Assembly: GCA_020636775.1 (NCBI GenBank)
Contig: JACJXF010000001.1
Coordinates: 62,001 to 126,000 of the forward strand
Direction: 5' to 3'
DNA from: Bacteroidales bacterium
Lineage (GTDB): Bacteria > Bacteroidota > Bacteroidia > Bacteroidales > GCA-2748055
Length of the DNA stretch: 64,000 bases
Translations under genes and position numbers: made by a program
Part shown: piece by piece, positions 1 through 8,249 of the stretch
How the letters are laid out: every line of letters begins with the position of its first letter
How positions within the stretch are numbered: position 1 is the stretch's first letter
Notes under the pieces: model-generated
Database searches by the model: none
Told to the model about the DNA's origin: nothing
Seen by the model: only the letters and a program-made list of their open reading frames with translations

Positions 1-421
1 TTTCATCCAGTCTTACATTTTTGATGGAGGATACAGCGCTTGTTAATCGCGATTGTTTTTGTGTTCCATAGGCAACAACAACCAGCTCATCAAGCTTCTG
101 AAGATCTTCTTCGAGAGTCACATTGATATTGGTTCTGTTACCAACGACTTCCTCAACCTGCTTAAAGCCCAGGTATGAGAAAACCAGAACAGATTGATTA
201 TCCGGAACCTGAATGGAATAACTTCCATCGACACCGGTAATGGTACCTTTAACGGTCCCCTGAATAGTAATGCTAACTCCAATGAGAATTTCACCATTGG
301 AATCGGTAACAGTTCCACTGACACCCAGCTGAGCCATCAGTCCTGGAGAACTGAAAATAAGAAATAGGAAGATCCATTTCAGTTTGCGGAAAAATTGCGT
401 TTTGGTAGTTTGGTCTTTCAT
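1..421 (-). CDS. SusC/RagA-family TonB-linked outer-membrane receptor (N-terminal part)
   Basis: This is the first 140 codons of a gene that runs off the left edge. Translated from the ATG at 419-421, it starts with a signal peptide (MKDQTTKTQFF, then a hydrophobic core ending LMAQ). A carboxypeptidase-regulatory-like domain follows (GVSGTVTDSNGE to NVTLEED, about residues 33-110). Next is the TonB-box/plug start (LDELVVVAYGTQKQSRLTSA) typical of SusC proteins. These receptors import oligosaccharides or peptides through the outer membrane together with a SusD lipoprotein, which would lie outside the window. The substrate is unknown. A palindrome 153 bp upstream is shared with the neighbouring GntR gene, which suggests control by that regulator. 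Confidence 0.9.
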   Translation of the reverse strand, partial: MKDQTTKTQFFRKLKWIFLFLIFSSPGLMAQLGVSGTVTDSNGEILIGVSITIQGTVKGTITGVDGSYSIQVPDNQSVLVFSYLGFKQVEEVVGNRTNINVTLEEDLQKLDELVVVAYGTQKQSRLTSAVSSIKNVRLDE

Positions 422-573
422 AAAGTTAGTTAGTTAGTCTGGTCATTGCTGATAATATATTTTGGTCTAAAACATAATTATAAGTTAAAACCGGCCTGCC
501 ATATGCTTTCTGAAGCTTTTGTCAGTAATAATAAAAGTAATTTTCCTATGACAATTTAAAATTGGTGCACCAG

Positions 574-587
574 TTTGGTCGACCAAA
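574..587. promoter_or_regulatory. Candidate FadR/GntR operator upstream of susC-like gene
   Basis: TTTGGTCGACCAAA is a perfect 14-bp palindrome. FadR-subfamily GntR regulators bind sites with a TGGT(n)ACCA core (for example FadR and UxuR). The neighbouring gene encodes an FCD-type GntR protein, and a second copy lies upstream of that gene. Positions 575-591 match 1700-1716 over 17 bases. Confidence 0.65.
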
Positions 588-696
588 TTAAGCTTAAGTT
601 TTATAGTTAAAAAAACTTTTCGCTATTTTTTCAAATTCCATGCTGTAAAACATATTTTTGTTTTTAAGCATTACAAAAAAGTAATTGAGTGAAGAA

Positions 697-743
697 AAAA
701 TCCTGAATACTTTGATATTATAATATGAAATCTTCAGGATTTT
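697..743 (-). terminator. Candidate terminator downstream of GntR gene
   Basis: An 11-bp inverted repeat (697-707 and 733-743) has A/T-rich ends and an AT-rich palindromic loop. It lies about 100 bp past the GntR stop. It could act in either direction. The distance from the stop lowers confidence. Confidence 0.4.
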
Positions 744-844
744 AGAAAAATTATCCAAAAGAAAAAAGTCAGAATGATCAATTAGATATTAATAAAAAAA
801 CTTCAGGCCTTAATAGGAAATTGAAAGAGGTAAATAATCGAATC

Positions 845-1561
845 CTATCCTCTTATACGGTTTACTCTCTCTCCGGCAAATTCCATGACTGCATGTAAAT
901 GCTGAACCATATTAGAAGCAGCTAAATCGCCATCCCTGTTTTTTATTGCCTCTAACAGCCGGGCATGTTCGTCAATAATTATGGTATTTGTGTCACAAAT
1001 CTTCTCATTTTCATAAACGGTCATAATATCAGGAATTACAACCAGTAACATCGCTTTAATTACCGGGTTATGACATGCTTCAGCAATGGAACGATGGAAA
1101 GCGAAATCATAGCTAACCATTGCGGAAGTATCAAAATATTTAACATAGTTATCGTGAGCTTTTTGAATAGCTTCGATATCACTTTCAGTTCTTCGCTCAG
1201 CAGCAAGGCGGGCTGAGTTTACTTCAAGGAGAAACCGTGTTTCTACAAGGGAAAAGAAATCATAATCCTGCAAATTCAATACGTCCGAAATTAGTCCATC
1301 CAGGGTATTTATATCCAAACCATTTATTATGGAACCGCTTTGGGGCAGGGTTTTAATAATTCCATAAAATTCTAGTTTATGAAGGGCCTCACGGATATGA
1401 GTTCTTCCACAACCGAAATCGGTAGCCATTTTTCTTTCAGCCGGTAAGCGATCACCTGGTTTCAAAACCCCTGAATTAATCAAAATCTTAATCTGGGAAA
1501 TAACTTTGTCTACCGGCGTGGCATTAATTATCTCTTTTAACTCTCCTATCTGTTCAGCCAT
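845..1561 (-). CDS. FadR-subfamily GntR transcriptional regulator (FCD domain)
   Basis: This 238-residue protein has an N-terminal winged helix-turn-helix (about 15-80, with KPGDRLPAERKMA and GRTHIREALHKLE). The C-terminal all-helical FCD ligand domain carries the usual acid/histidine metal-site pattern (DFAFHRSIAEACH, then DEHARLLEAI, then QHLHAVM). Such proteins bind small organic acids, often hexuronates or other carboxylates, and usually repress. The palindrome TTGGTCGACCAA occurs upstream of this gene (1700-1711) and upstream of the neighbouring susC-like gene (574-587), so autoregulation and control of the uptake locus are likely. The ligand cannot be read from the sequence. A hexuronate-containing glycan is only a guess from family precedent. 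Confidence 0.9.
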   Translation of the reverse strand: MAEQIGELKEIINATPVDKVISQIKILINSGVLKPGDRLPAERKMATDFGCGRTHIREALHKLEFYGIIKTLPQSGSIINGLDINTLDGLISDVLNLQDYDFFSLVETRFLLEVNSARLAAERRTESDIEAIQKAHDNYVKYFDTSAMVSYDFAFHRSIAEACHNPVIKAMLLVVIPDIMTVYENEKICDTNTIIIDEHARLLEAIKNRDGDLAASNMVQHLHAVMEFAGERVNRIRG

Positions 1562-1699
1562 ATAATTAGTTTACTTTTTAAGAATGTTCCCTTTGCCAAT
1601 TGCATATGTGAAAGTCTGCATAAAAAACAAAAATAAATTATTTTTAGATTCCTTCATGAAAAGAAAAGACGGTAAGACAATTTAATTTCATCAGGCGTA

Positions 1700-1711
1700 T
1701 TGGTCGACCAA
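1700..1711. promoter_or_regulatory. Candidate FadR/GntR autoregulatory operator
   Basis: TTGGTCGACCAA is a perfect palindrome 138 bp upstream of the GntR start. The 17 bases from 1700 (TTGGTCGACCAAATTAA) are identical to those at 575-591 upstream of the susC-like gene. Confidence 0.65.
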
Positions 1712-1904
1712 ATTAAATTCTTGTAATGACAAGAGCAAAGAAATCAGCGGAAATTACCAGAAGCATGTTAAAGAACATATTTATAGATAACGGTCATCTC
1801 AAGACAAGGACTGCAGGTATCAGTCTAAAACAGGAGTGATTAGAAGAATCTAAGCCTCAGTTTATACCCCCCTTCAAATTGAAACAAGATTTTTTAATTA
1901 TACC

Positions 1905-1925
1905 AAAAGACCTTTTTGTCTTTTT
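1905..1925. promoter_or_regulatory. Candidate NO-regulon operator upstream of ric
   Basis: This is the inverted repeat AAAAGAC-N6-GTCTTTT. The whole 21-bp block is identical to 27666-27686 between the rrf2-like gene and norZ. The -33-like TTTG (1915-1918) lies inside the dyad, so a bound protein would block the promoter. The likely binder is the Rrf2 protein encoded at 27185-27619 (inference). Confidence 0.75.
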
Positions 1926-1945
1926 ATAAAATATTTTTATATTTG
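1915..1945 (+). promoter_or_regulatory. Bacteroidota-type promoter of ric
   Basis: TTTG (1915-1918), a 19-bp spacer and TATATTTG (1938-1945) fit the Bacteroidota sigma-factor consensus TTTG-N19-TAnnTTTG. The -7 box is 23 bp before the ric start codon. Confidence 0.75.
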
Positions 1946-1968
1946 CATCATACTTAACAACTCAATAT

Positions 1969-2664
1969 ATGGAAAACAAAATTTATATAGATCAGAATCT
2001 TGGGGATATTGTAACCGAAGATTTCAGATCTGCGGAGATTTTTAAAGAAAGCGGACTGGATTTTTGCTGCGGCGGGAATAAAACACTGAGCCAGGCATGC
2101 AAGGAAAAAGATATAGACCTCCAAAGCATTGTAGAAAAGCTGAATGAGCTTGATGTTTATTCCGGAAAACCTGTACATAATTATAAGGACTGGGACCTTG
2201 GATTTCTGTCAGATTATATCATCAATACTCATCATAAATATGTAATTAAAACCCTGCCCGACCTGGTTTTCTATACGGATAAAATTGCTAAGGTCCATGG
2301 AGACCATCATCCTGAGCTAATCAGGGTCGCAGATTTATTTGCACAGATAAACACTGAACTCAATCAACATCTCAGGAATGAAGAGGAAGTGCTTTTCCCG
2401 GCTATAAAATCTGCCTTAAAAAAAGCAGATTCTGAAAACCGCTCAGTAATTCTCTCTGAAATATCGCGAATGACAACTGAGCATGAATTTGCAGGAAGTG
2501 CCATGGATGAAATAAACAGAATAACAACCGGTTATCTCCTGCCCAAAGATGCCTGTAAAACTTATCAGGTTTCACTTGAACTTCTCAGGCAGTTTGAAGA
2601 CGACCTTCATGTCCATGTACATCTTGAAAACAATATTCTATACCCGAAGGCACTTAAGCTGTAA
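1969..2664 (+). CDS. ric: Iron-sulfur cluster repair di-iron protein (Ric/ScdA/YtfE)
   Basis: This 231-residue protein has both Ric domains. The N-terminal DUF542/ScdA domain (about 1-60) carries the CCGG motif (LDFCCGGNKTLSQAC). A hemerythrin-like di-iron domain (about 75-228) has conserved histidines (NTHHKYV, GDHHPEL, HLRNEEEVLFP, EHEFAG, HVHLENNILYP). Ric repairs iron-sulfur clusters damaged by NO or peroxide in the cytoplasm, and family members can act on NO at the di-iron site. Its promoter carries the same dyad as norZ, which supports a nitrosative-stress role. A second hemerythrin gene follows 45 bp downstream, likely in the same transcript. Confidence 0.93.
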   Translation: MENKIYIDQNLGDIVTEDFRSAEIFKESGLDFCCGGNKTLSQACKEKDIDLQSIVEKLNELDVYSGKPVHNYKDWDLGFLSDYIINTHHKYVIKTLPDLVFYTDKIAKVHGDHHPELIRVADLFAQINTELNQHLRNEEEVLFPAIKSALKKADSENRSVILSEISRMTTEHEFAGSAMDEINRITTGYLLPKDACKTYQVSLELLRQFEDDLHVHVHLENNILYPKALKL

Positions 2665-2709
2665 GGTACATACTTCAGTCGGAATAGTTAAAAATTTAAA
2701 ATTATCAGC

Positions 2710-3261
2710 ATGGAAACAGCAACCAAAAATCTCGAAAACGATCATGTATATATCCTTCGGTTGATAGAGGTTATGAAATCAGTTATCAGAACAGAAAAAC
2801 CGCAGGTTGAAGACATGGAAACCATCGTAAGACTTATTAAAGAATATGCCGACGGATTCCACCACGCAAAAGAAGAGAACCTTCTTTTCCCTCTCCTGGC
2901 CGAAAGAGGATTTTCTGCTGAACAGGGACCAGTGGCAGTAATGATTGCCGAGCACGTACAGGGCCGCTTATTTGTACAGGGGATGTCGGAAGGGATAGCA
3001 GGATTCAGGAATGGTGATGAGAATTCCACATCCCGGATATTCGAAAATATGAATTCCTATATCAACCTCCTCACAAATCATATTTCAAAGGAAAACAACA
3101 TTCTTTTCAGAATGGCCGATAATGCTCTGAGCGAGAAGGATCAGCAGGCTCTGCTTAGCGAATTTTCGAAAGTCGAAAAGAGTTTAAATTCAGACTCTGC
3201 CGTAAAAGATTGGATTAATTTGATTGAAAAGCTGGAGGTAAAATATCAGCTTACGAATTGA
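2710..3261 (+). CDS. Hemerythrin-domain protein
   Basis: This 183-residue cytoplasmic protein consists of one hemerythrin-like four-helix bundle. Candidate di-iron ligands are visible in ENDHVYIL, FHHAKEENLLFP, EHVQGRLF and NHISKENNILF. It lies 45 bp after ric in the same direction and is probably cotranscribed under the NO-responsive promoter. Hemerythrin-like proteins bind O2, NO or iron. The partner here may sense or buffer these, but the exact role is not known. It lacks the ScdA N-terminal domain of its neighbour. Confidence 0.85.
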   Translation: METATKNLENDHVYILRLIEVMKSVIRTEKPQVEDMETIVRLIKEYADGFHHAKEENLLFPLLAERGFSAEQGPVAVMIAEHVQGRLFVQGMSEGIAGFRNGDENSTSRIFENMNSYINLLTNHISKENNILFRMADNALSEKDQQALLSEFSKVEKSLNSDSAVKDWINLIEKLEVKYQLTN

Positions 3262-3271
3262 CATGCCAGAT

Positions 3272-4069
3272 TTATTCTACCACTATTTTTTTTGTTATTG
3301 AACGGATATTACCGTATTCAAGAAAATAATGATAGATTCCCGATGAAAGCTGATTTACATCCAGGGAAATAAAATCTGAATGGTCATCTACCGGGAAAAC
3401 TTTTACAAGGCTGCCATTTGAGCCCATTAGGTAAAGATTTGCCGACTTAACATCTGACGGTAATTTATAGCTCAGATTTATATAATCATTTGACGGATTC
3501 GGGTATGCCGATATTTCAGGCTGAATCTTTATCGCGGGATAGGATTTATCAGGCAGCTGTGTTCCGGGAAGGCCGTATATATTCGTCCAGATTATTTCCG
3601 GAAAAACTGAATAATCATAGCAATAGGCGAAGAGTTTGATTTCATCTTCGGCAGTCTGATTAAGATATAAGTACTCAGCTCCGGCAATATTCAACAGTAT
3701 GGTCCCATTTTCATCTATTACTGATGAGCCATACATGTAATAATAGGAATTGGTGGTTGGTACATATTTATAATAGCAACAGGCAAGCTCTAGTTCAGGA
3801 TCATTATCAAAAATATTTTCCGAAATAAATTTAATATCCCAGAGATAATAACCGGCCGGAACCGGACAGTTAATGGTTTTGTACACTGAATGATCCATAT
3901 TATATATCCGGCACTGGTTGTTCGGAACATCCATCAGGTAATATTTGTAACCAAGAGTTTCAAGTTTTACTACTGTTGCTGAGTAGTTATAGGTCTTTTC
4001 CAGGTTAATCTGACTGTATGCCGTTAGCATATACAGTCCTGATAAAGTAATTAATAAAATTCGTTTCAT
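3272..4069 (-). CDS. Secreted protein with T9SS type A sorting domain
   Basis: This 265-residue protein has a signal peptide (MKRILLITLSGLYMLTAYS). The central region (about 20-180) is a beta-rich domain of unknown function. The C-terminal T9SS sorting domain (about 185-265) starts EISAYPNPSNDYINLSY and ends with the usual basic/hydrophobic tail (SITKKIVVE). It should be exported by the Sec pathway, crossed over the outer membrane by T9SS, and anchored or released. It is the last gene of the minus-strand run that begins with the PqqD-like gene, 12 bp after the TPR gene, so it may be the secreted product or partner of that system. The T9SS subunit PorQ is encoded at 39705-40778. Confidence 0.85.
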   Translation of the reverse strand: MKRILLITLSGLYMLTAYSQINLEKTYNYSATVVKLETLGYKYYLMDVPNNQCRIYNMDHSVYKTINCPVPAGYYLWDIKFISENIFDNDPELELACCYYKYVPTTNSYYYMYGSSVIDENGTILLNIAGAEYLYLNQTAEDEIKLFAYCYDYSVFPEIIWTNIYGLPGTQLPDKSYPAIKIQPEISAYPNPSNDYINLSYKLPSDVKSANLYLMGSNGSLVKVFPVDDHSDFISLDVNQLSSGIYHYFLEYGNIRSITKKIVVE

Positions 4070-4081
4070 GGCTGTAGGTAT

Positions 4082-4708
4082 TTAAAGCTTAATTAAACTA
4101 AGGCCCTCATTCGCCGAAGCATCTCCGGGATTATAGAGTTTAACCTTATTAAAGAGAACTTTTGCCTGCTTGTTATTTCCAAGGAAATAGGATGTCCATG
4201 CCAACATAATTAAACCATCATATCCAAAGGGATACAGATCAACTACTTTGGAGAAACAGGTATTTGCCCTGGTATAATCTTTACGTCCATAATAGACCAG
4301 GCCCAGCCGATACAATGCAACAGAATTGTTCGGACTTACTTCAAGAATATCTTCATAGATTTTTACTACTTCAGCCCATTTTCCCAGAGCGGTATAGGGC
4401 AGAATCAATCCAAATCTAACTTCTTCAGAATAAGGCTTAAGTTTTTGTGCCTTACGATAAAAAGCAAGGGATTCCTCAAATAATCCGGCATTATAATTGA
4501 GCCAGCCCAATCGAAGGTTCATTTCGTACGACGAATCGTCATAAACCTTTTTCAAAGCATCCATTGATCCGTTAAAGTCGCTGCTTTTTTCCAGCGAATA
4601 GCTCTTTGAAAATGCTGTTTCCAGTTCAGCCTGGTTAGTTTGTGCTATGGCTATTCCAGTGAATAATCCTAATACCAGAATGCTAATACTTCTTTTTAAA
4701 ATTTCCAT
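4082..4708 (-). CDS. Exported TPR-repeat protein
   Basis: This 208-residue protein has a signal peptide (hydrophobic core after MEILKRS, cleavage near AIAQT). About four or five tetratricopeptide repeats follow, for example NLRLGWLNYNAGLFEESLAFYRKA, NSVALYRLGLVYYGRKDYT and MLAWTSYFLGNNKQA (these are described in parts). TPR proteins act as scaffolds; in the periplasm they often support outer-membrane machines. The start overlaps the end of the upstream barrel gene by 13 bp, so the two are translationally coupled and may form one complex. No catalytic motif is seen. Confidence 0.8.
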   Translation of the reverse strand: MEILKRSISILVLGLFTGIAIAQTNQAELETAFSKSYSLEKSSDFNGSMDALKKVYDDSSYEMNLRLGWLNYNAGLFEESLAFYRKAQKLKPYSEEVRFGLILPYTALGKWAEVVKIYEDILEVSPNNSVALYRLGLVYYGRKDYTRANTCFSKVVDLYPFGYDGLIMLAWTSYFLGNNKQAKVLFNKVKLYNPGDASANEGLSLIKL

Positions 4709-6030
4709 GATATTCCGCCAGTTATTGTTTGTTTATGATATCTATATTCTGCACTATTGCTTACAATGCCATTGGTATAAACAGTATACTGATCTGTCAT
4801 ATTCTGATTTATATACCGCAGAACAAACTGATACTTTCTGCCTATTGGAAAATAAATGCTTCCAGATATTTTCTGATCCGATTTTCCAGTGAAATTGTTT
4901 ATTATATATCCGTTTGATTCAATGAAATTTTTCATTTCCCCTTTAAGATACTGCCCTGAAAAAAACACTTTCCCCAGTTGAAAACCACCGGCAATACCTA
5001 TACTATTAAATGCTAATCCTCCGGTTTCTTCACCCGCTTTAAAATAAACCCGGGGAGTGAAATAGAGCTTCGTGTTACCAAGAGGGTAAATGTTAAGCCA
5101 GGAGGATAGCTGCAAAATATTTGAATCATTAACAGATCCTGCATTTATTTCAATTCCCGGCGAAACCGGTCCGAATACCGTCCACAATTCCGTTGTAAAA
5201 ACAGCATCGCTGAAGCTTGATTTAGTATTGGTAAAGAATCTCGATGAATTGTTGGTCAATCCACCTACAAAAATATCCCTGCTTCCAAAAATCAGGCTCA
5301 GAGAAGATGATACATTCAGCTTCTTTCCGGCTACCCACACAGGATTTATGAAATACTGAAATTGACTTGTATGCAGATCAGCACTGTTTTGATCTCCCCA
5401 GTCAACGATTGCCTTCTGATTGAGGCCGAGATAACTTATGCTCTGGTTAAGGCTAAGCCCTGGTGCCGGGCGGGAGCTTATATCAAGACTCTGAAAGCTG
5501 TAATTTTTCGTGATATAAGCTTCACCATAATCCCCGCCCAGATTAACTTCAGTACTGAAATCCCTGGATATCAGGCTCTCATAATCAGTATTAATGCCAT
5601 AGCCCGTTTCCAGTGACAGATTAATGATACCCTTTTCTTTCAGACCAATTTTATTTTTAAGATCAGGGTCAAAACGGGAGGCATATTTAACTGCTTCTGC
5701 TTGTCTGCCGGAACCCAAAAGACTGTAATACAGGTATTCGTTAAGCCAGTCAAAAGATGGTTCATTTCTGTATGCTCTAAAAAACTGATCTGAGGCTCTG
5801 GAATATCTTTCCAGATTATACCAGGCAATGCCGGTCCTGGCCTGCAGGTAAAAGAAATCGATCCCCTGCTTTCTGACTTCATGGGAATAATGAATGAGCT
5901 CAGACCAGCTTTTATTCAGAAAAAGCTCATAGGATTTGCTGTTTGCTTCGGTATAGTTAAACTTTTCCTGCGCATGCATCACTGAAAATAATATCAGGAA
6001 AAAACTTGCTATTATTGTTCGCTTCGACAT
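4696..6030 (-). CDS. Outer-membrane beta-barrel protein with N-terminal TPR-like region (YaiO-like)
   Basis: This 444-residue protein has a signal peptide (to VMHAQ). A helical TPR-like region covers about 25-130 (TGIAWYNLERYSRASDQFFRAY). From about 140 to the end there are alternating amphipathic beta strands, closing with an aromatic C-terminus (GGISWKF) typical of outer-membrane barrels. The architecture resembles YaiO-type proteins, but this is by eye and not certain. It overlaps the urea-transporter/M23 gene by 19 bp upstream and the TPR gene by 13 bp downstream. This tight coupling argues that inner-membrane, periplasmic and outer-membrane parts work together. Confidence 0.75.
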   Translation of the reverse strand: MSKRTIIASFFLILFSVMHAQEKFNYTEANSKSYELFLNKSWSELIHYSHEVRKQGIDFFYLQARTGIAWYNLERYSRASDQFFRAYRNEPSFDWLNEYLYYSLLGSGRQAEAVKYASRFDPDLKNKIGLKEKGIINLSLETGYGINTDYESLISRDFSTEVNLGGDYGEAYITKNYSFQSLDISSRPAPGLSLNQSISYLGLNQKAIVDWGDQNSADLHTSQFQYFINPVWVAGKKLNVSSSLSLIFGSRDIFVGGLTNNSSRFFTNTKSSFSDAVFTTELWTVFGPVSPGIEINAGSVNDSNILQLSSWLNIYPLGNTKLYFTPRVYFKAGEETGGLAFNSIGIAGGFQLGKVFFSGQYLKGEMKNFIESNGYIINNFTGKSDQKISGSIYFPIGRKYQFVLRYINQNMTDQYTVYTNGIVSNSAEYRYHKQTITGGISWKF

Positions 6031-8243
6031 GCTATCCTGATTTTGGTATCACGGTTTGTAATTTCAATTTCGATATGACCGCTTTCTTTTATGTTAATTG
6101 TGTGGATATATTTTCCTGTTTCTCTACCTGCTATCCTTTTTGTAAGAGAAGAAACCATTGTTAAACCTTCGGAAGAAAGTATGTCACCGGCCTTTTTAAA
6201 CTCGAGAACATAATCTGCTTTAAGGAATAAATAAACAGGGGCGAAAAAATCCTGAAGGAATTTTAATATCCCTCCAAACATAAAGTTGAGGGGTAATTGA
6301 TCCTGAATCCTGCTATCGGGTAAAAATCCCAGAGGTACTTTAAAAAAGGCAGTGAAAAACCAAAATAATGGATTATCCTTTTCTCCGATAAAATTGGTGA
6401 AATAGTGCAGACTCCCGTTGTTATAAAGGTAGGCAAAGGCTTTTTCCCCTTTGCTTTCAATATAACTTGTATTATAGGGATCTGTATTGACTTCCCACAG
6501 AAATGCTTCTTTTTTTATTATCTCTCCGGTTTTTAGAGATACTTCCTCCAGATTACCTGTAATTTTTTGTCCCGGGATAAAATGAAGGGCTTTTGAAAGT
6601 AATTCGTTTTTCATGGGATTGGCAACAAGCTGGCCCTTTTGAGGAATGGAAAAAGTTTCAAAAGAATATTTCTCTTCCCGAAGCAGGTAATGCCCGAATG
6701 GATAATCGATAGTCGGGGACCCGATATAAGGTTTGGACTGAAACTGAAAATGGAGATGAGGGTATGGTGAACGACCCGAATTTCCGCATTTTGCTAGTAA
6801 CTGTCCCTGCTTAACCCTATCCCCTTCTTTCACTTCGATTGAGTGATATTTTAAATGGCACAATTTTGAATATATCTCATTGCTGTGCTTTATAATTATG
6901 GTATTTCCCCAGTTATTCCTTGTGTCCACATCTCCTATTTTATTATCGGCTATGGTATTAACAAGCTCTTCAACGGTACCATCAAATGGTGATGTGATGG
7001 CTTTGCCGAAACAGAAATAATCTTCTGGAAAATCACCACTTCCTTTAAATTGCTTTCCATCCTTATCAGTAATAATAAAATCCCAGGCATTTCTCCATGC
7101 ATCCTTGTGTGTGAATTCTCCGTTATGGCCCTGACTAACCTCCCATTCCCCAAAAAAAGGTAAAGATGCAGCAACAGGATAACGTGACGGAAAGCGTTTC
7201 ATATTTCCTGATTGCAGGTAGAGGTTTTTCTCCGGGTTTCCCATTTGCACAGGAGTTTCATGCAAGTCGGCCGGTCGCCTTTCTCTTAGCTTCAGTGCAT
7301 ATAAAAACATCAATACCACCATGTTAAATGGCAATGAGTAGGGTGAAATATGAAATTGCCGGAAAACCTGATCTGTACCAATAGTAAATAATACCACTGA
7401 AGGTAAAAGAACAATTATCCACAGATAACTTGTCTTTCCCGGGATAAGGTAGTATCCTCCCAGAGCTACGGCAGTTAATATATAATTGAAACCTATGAAG
7501 GTATATATCAGGGAGTTAAATTCAATTCCCACGAGATTATAAAAAAGGTATGATACTGAGTACCCCAGTATGGACAGGGCAAAAGTGATTCGGGAATAGT
7601 ATAATAAACCCAGGGAAATTATTATTCCTGCCAATAAACCCTTTTGAAAAAAAATGGCGCCCAGTGAATAAAAATATATCCTGATAAAAGAAGAATCCAC
7701 AAGCTTCTCAAGCCAGTCATAGAGCTTCACCATGGTATGTCCGCCAAGTCCGAAAAGTTCATTATAGGTATATATTCCGCGCTCACTGATATTAAGGGCT
7801 GTAAGCTGATCTGCTGAAAGGCTCACAATCCAGATCGTAATCAAAAAAGGAATACTTAAAAAGGGAAGTCCGTATTTACCCAGGATGCCCTGAAAAACAA
7901 TGGTGAAAAAGAAGCAGCTGACAGCAGTTACTGCAACCAGAAGGTAGAGCGGAAGAGATGGTTGAAATAGCAGGCCTACACCCAATCCCACAAGCAGGCT
8001 GTTAAAGCCATAAATCCCTGATTTCAGGTAATACTTGTTATATCCCAGAATATGCGCCAGAAAATTTGCAATCAGAACTGAAATAAGCCCCGAAATGCCG
8101 GCTCCATAATCAAAGAAGCTGATTATAAGCAGGGATACAGCAAGCACTTTCGAAGTGGAGAAAAATATCTGGGAATAGCTGTTTAAGACAGAAAACAGAA
8201 CTTCCTTACTGTTAATTTTTATGCTTTCCCCTTTTAATAACAT
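6012..8243 (-). CDS. Urea-transporter-family membrane protein fused to M23-like peptidase domain
   Basis: This 743-residue protein has about ten hydrophobic segments in its first 320 residues. Two internal UT-type repeats are visible (GIYGFNSLLVGLGVG near 76-90 and FIGFNYILTAVALGG near 249-263), as in UT/Yut urea channels. Residues about 355-510 form an M23/LytM-like domain with H379 and D388 as candidate first zinc ligands and HLH at 496-498. A C-terminal region of about 230 residues is not recognised. UT proteins conduct urea or related small amides, and M23 enzymes cut peptidoglycan cross-links or act as structural domains. An even number of membrane spans would leave the M23 part in the cytoplasm, so the topology is odd. 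The gene is 6 bp from the decarboxylase gene and overlaps the barrel gene. Confidence 0.8.
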   Translation of the reverse strand: MLLKGESIKINSKEVLFSVLNSYSQIFFSTSKVLAVSLLIISFFDYGAGISGLISVLIANFLAHILGYNKYYLKSGIYGFNSLLVGLGVGLLFQPSLPLYLLVAVTAVSCFFFTIVFQGILGKYGLPFLSIPFLITIWIVSLSADQLTALNISERGIYTYNELFGLGGHTMVKLYDWLEKLVDSSFIRIYFYSLGAIFFQKGLLAGIIISLGLLYYSRITFALSILGYSVSYLFYNLVGIEFNSLIYTFIGFNYILTAVALGGYYLIPGKTSYLWIIVLLPSVVLFTIGTDQVFRQFHISPYSLPFNMVVLMFLYALKLRERRPADLHETPVQMGNPEKNLYLQSGNMKRFPSRYPVAASLPFFGEWEVSQGHNGEFTHKDAWRNAWDFIITDKDGKQFKGSGDFPEDYFCFGKAITSPFDGTVEELVNTIADNKIGDVDTRNNWGNTIIIKHSNEIYSKLCHLKYHSIEVKEGDRVKQGQLLAKCGNSGRSPYPHLHFQFQSKPYIGSPTIDYPFGHYLLREEKYSFETFSIPQKGQLVANPMKNELLSKALHFIPGQKITGNLEEVSLKTGEIIKKEAFLWEVNTDPYNTSYIESKGEKAFAYLYNNGSLHYFTNFIGEKDNPLFWFFTAFFKVPLGFLPDSRIQDQLPLNFMFGGILKFLQDFFAPVYLFLKADYVLEFKKAGDILSSEGLTMVSSLTKRIAGRETGKYIHTINIKESGHIEIEITNRDTKIRIACRSEQ

Positions 8244-8249
8244 CAGTTC

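Larger units (their letters stand above)
422..844. other. Intergenic region between susC-like gene and GntR gene
   Basis: This is an AT-rich 423-bp gap. It holds the operator-like palindrome at 574-587 and an 11-bp inverted repeat at 697-743 (AAAATCCTGAA and its complement). I saw no gene-like reading frame and no clear TAnnTTTG promoter box for the susC-like gene. Confidence 0.5.
1562..1968. other. Intergenic region between divergent GntR gene and ric
   Basis: This 407-bp AT-rich gap contains the second GntR operator candidate (1700-1711) on the GntR side, and the NO-regulon dyad with a consensus promoter (1905-1945) on the ric side. I saw no coding signal between them. Confidence 0.5.
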
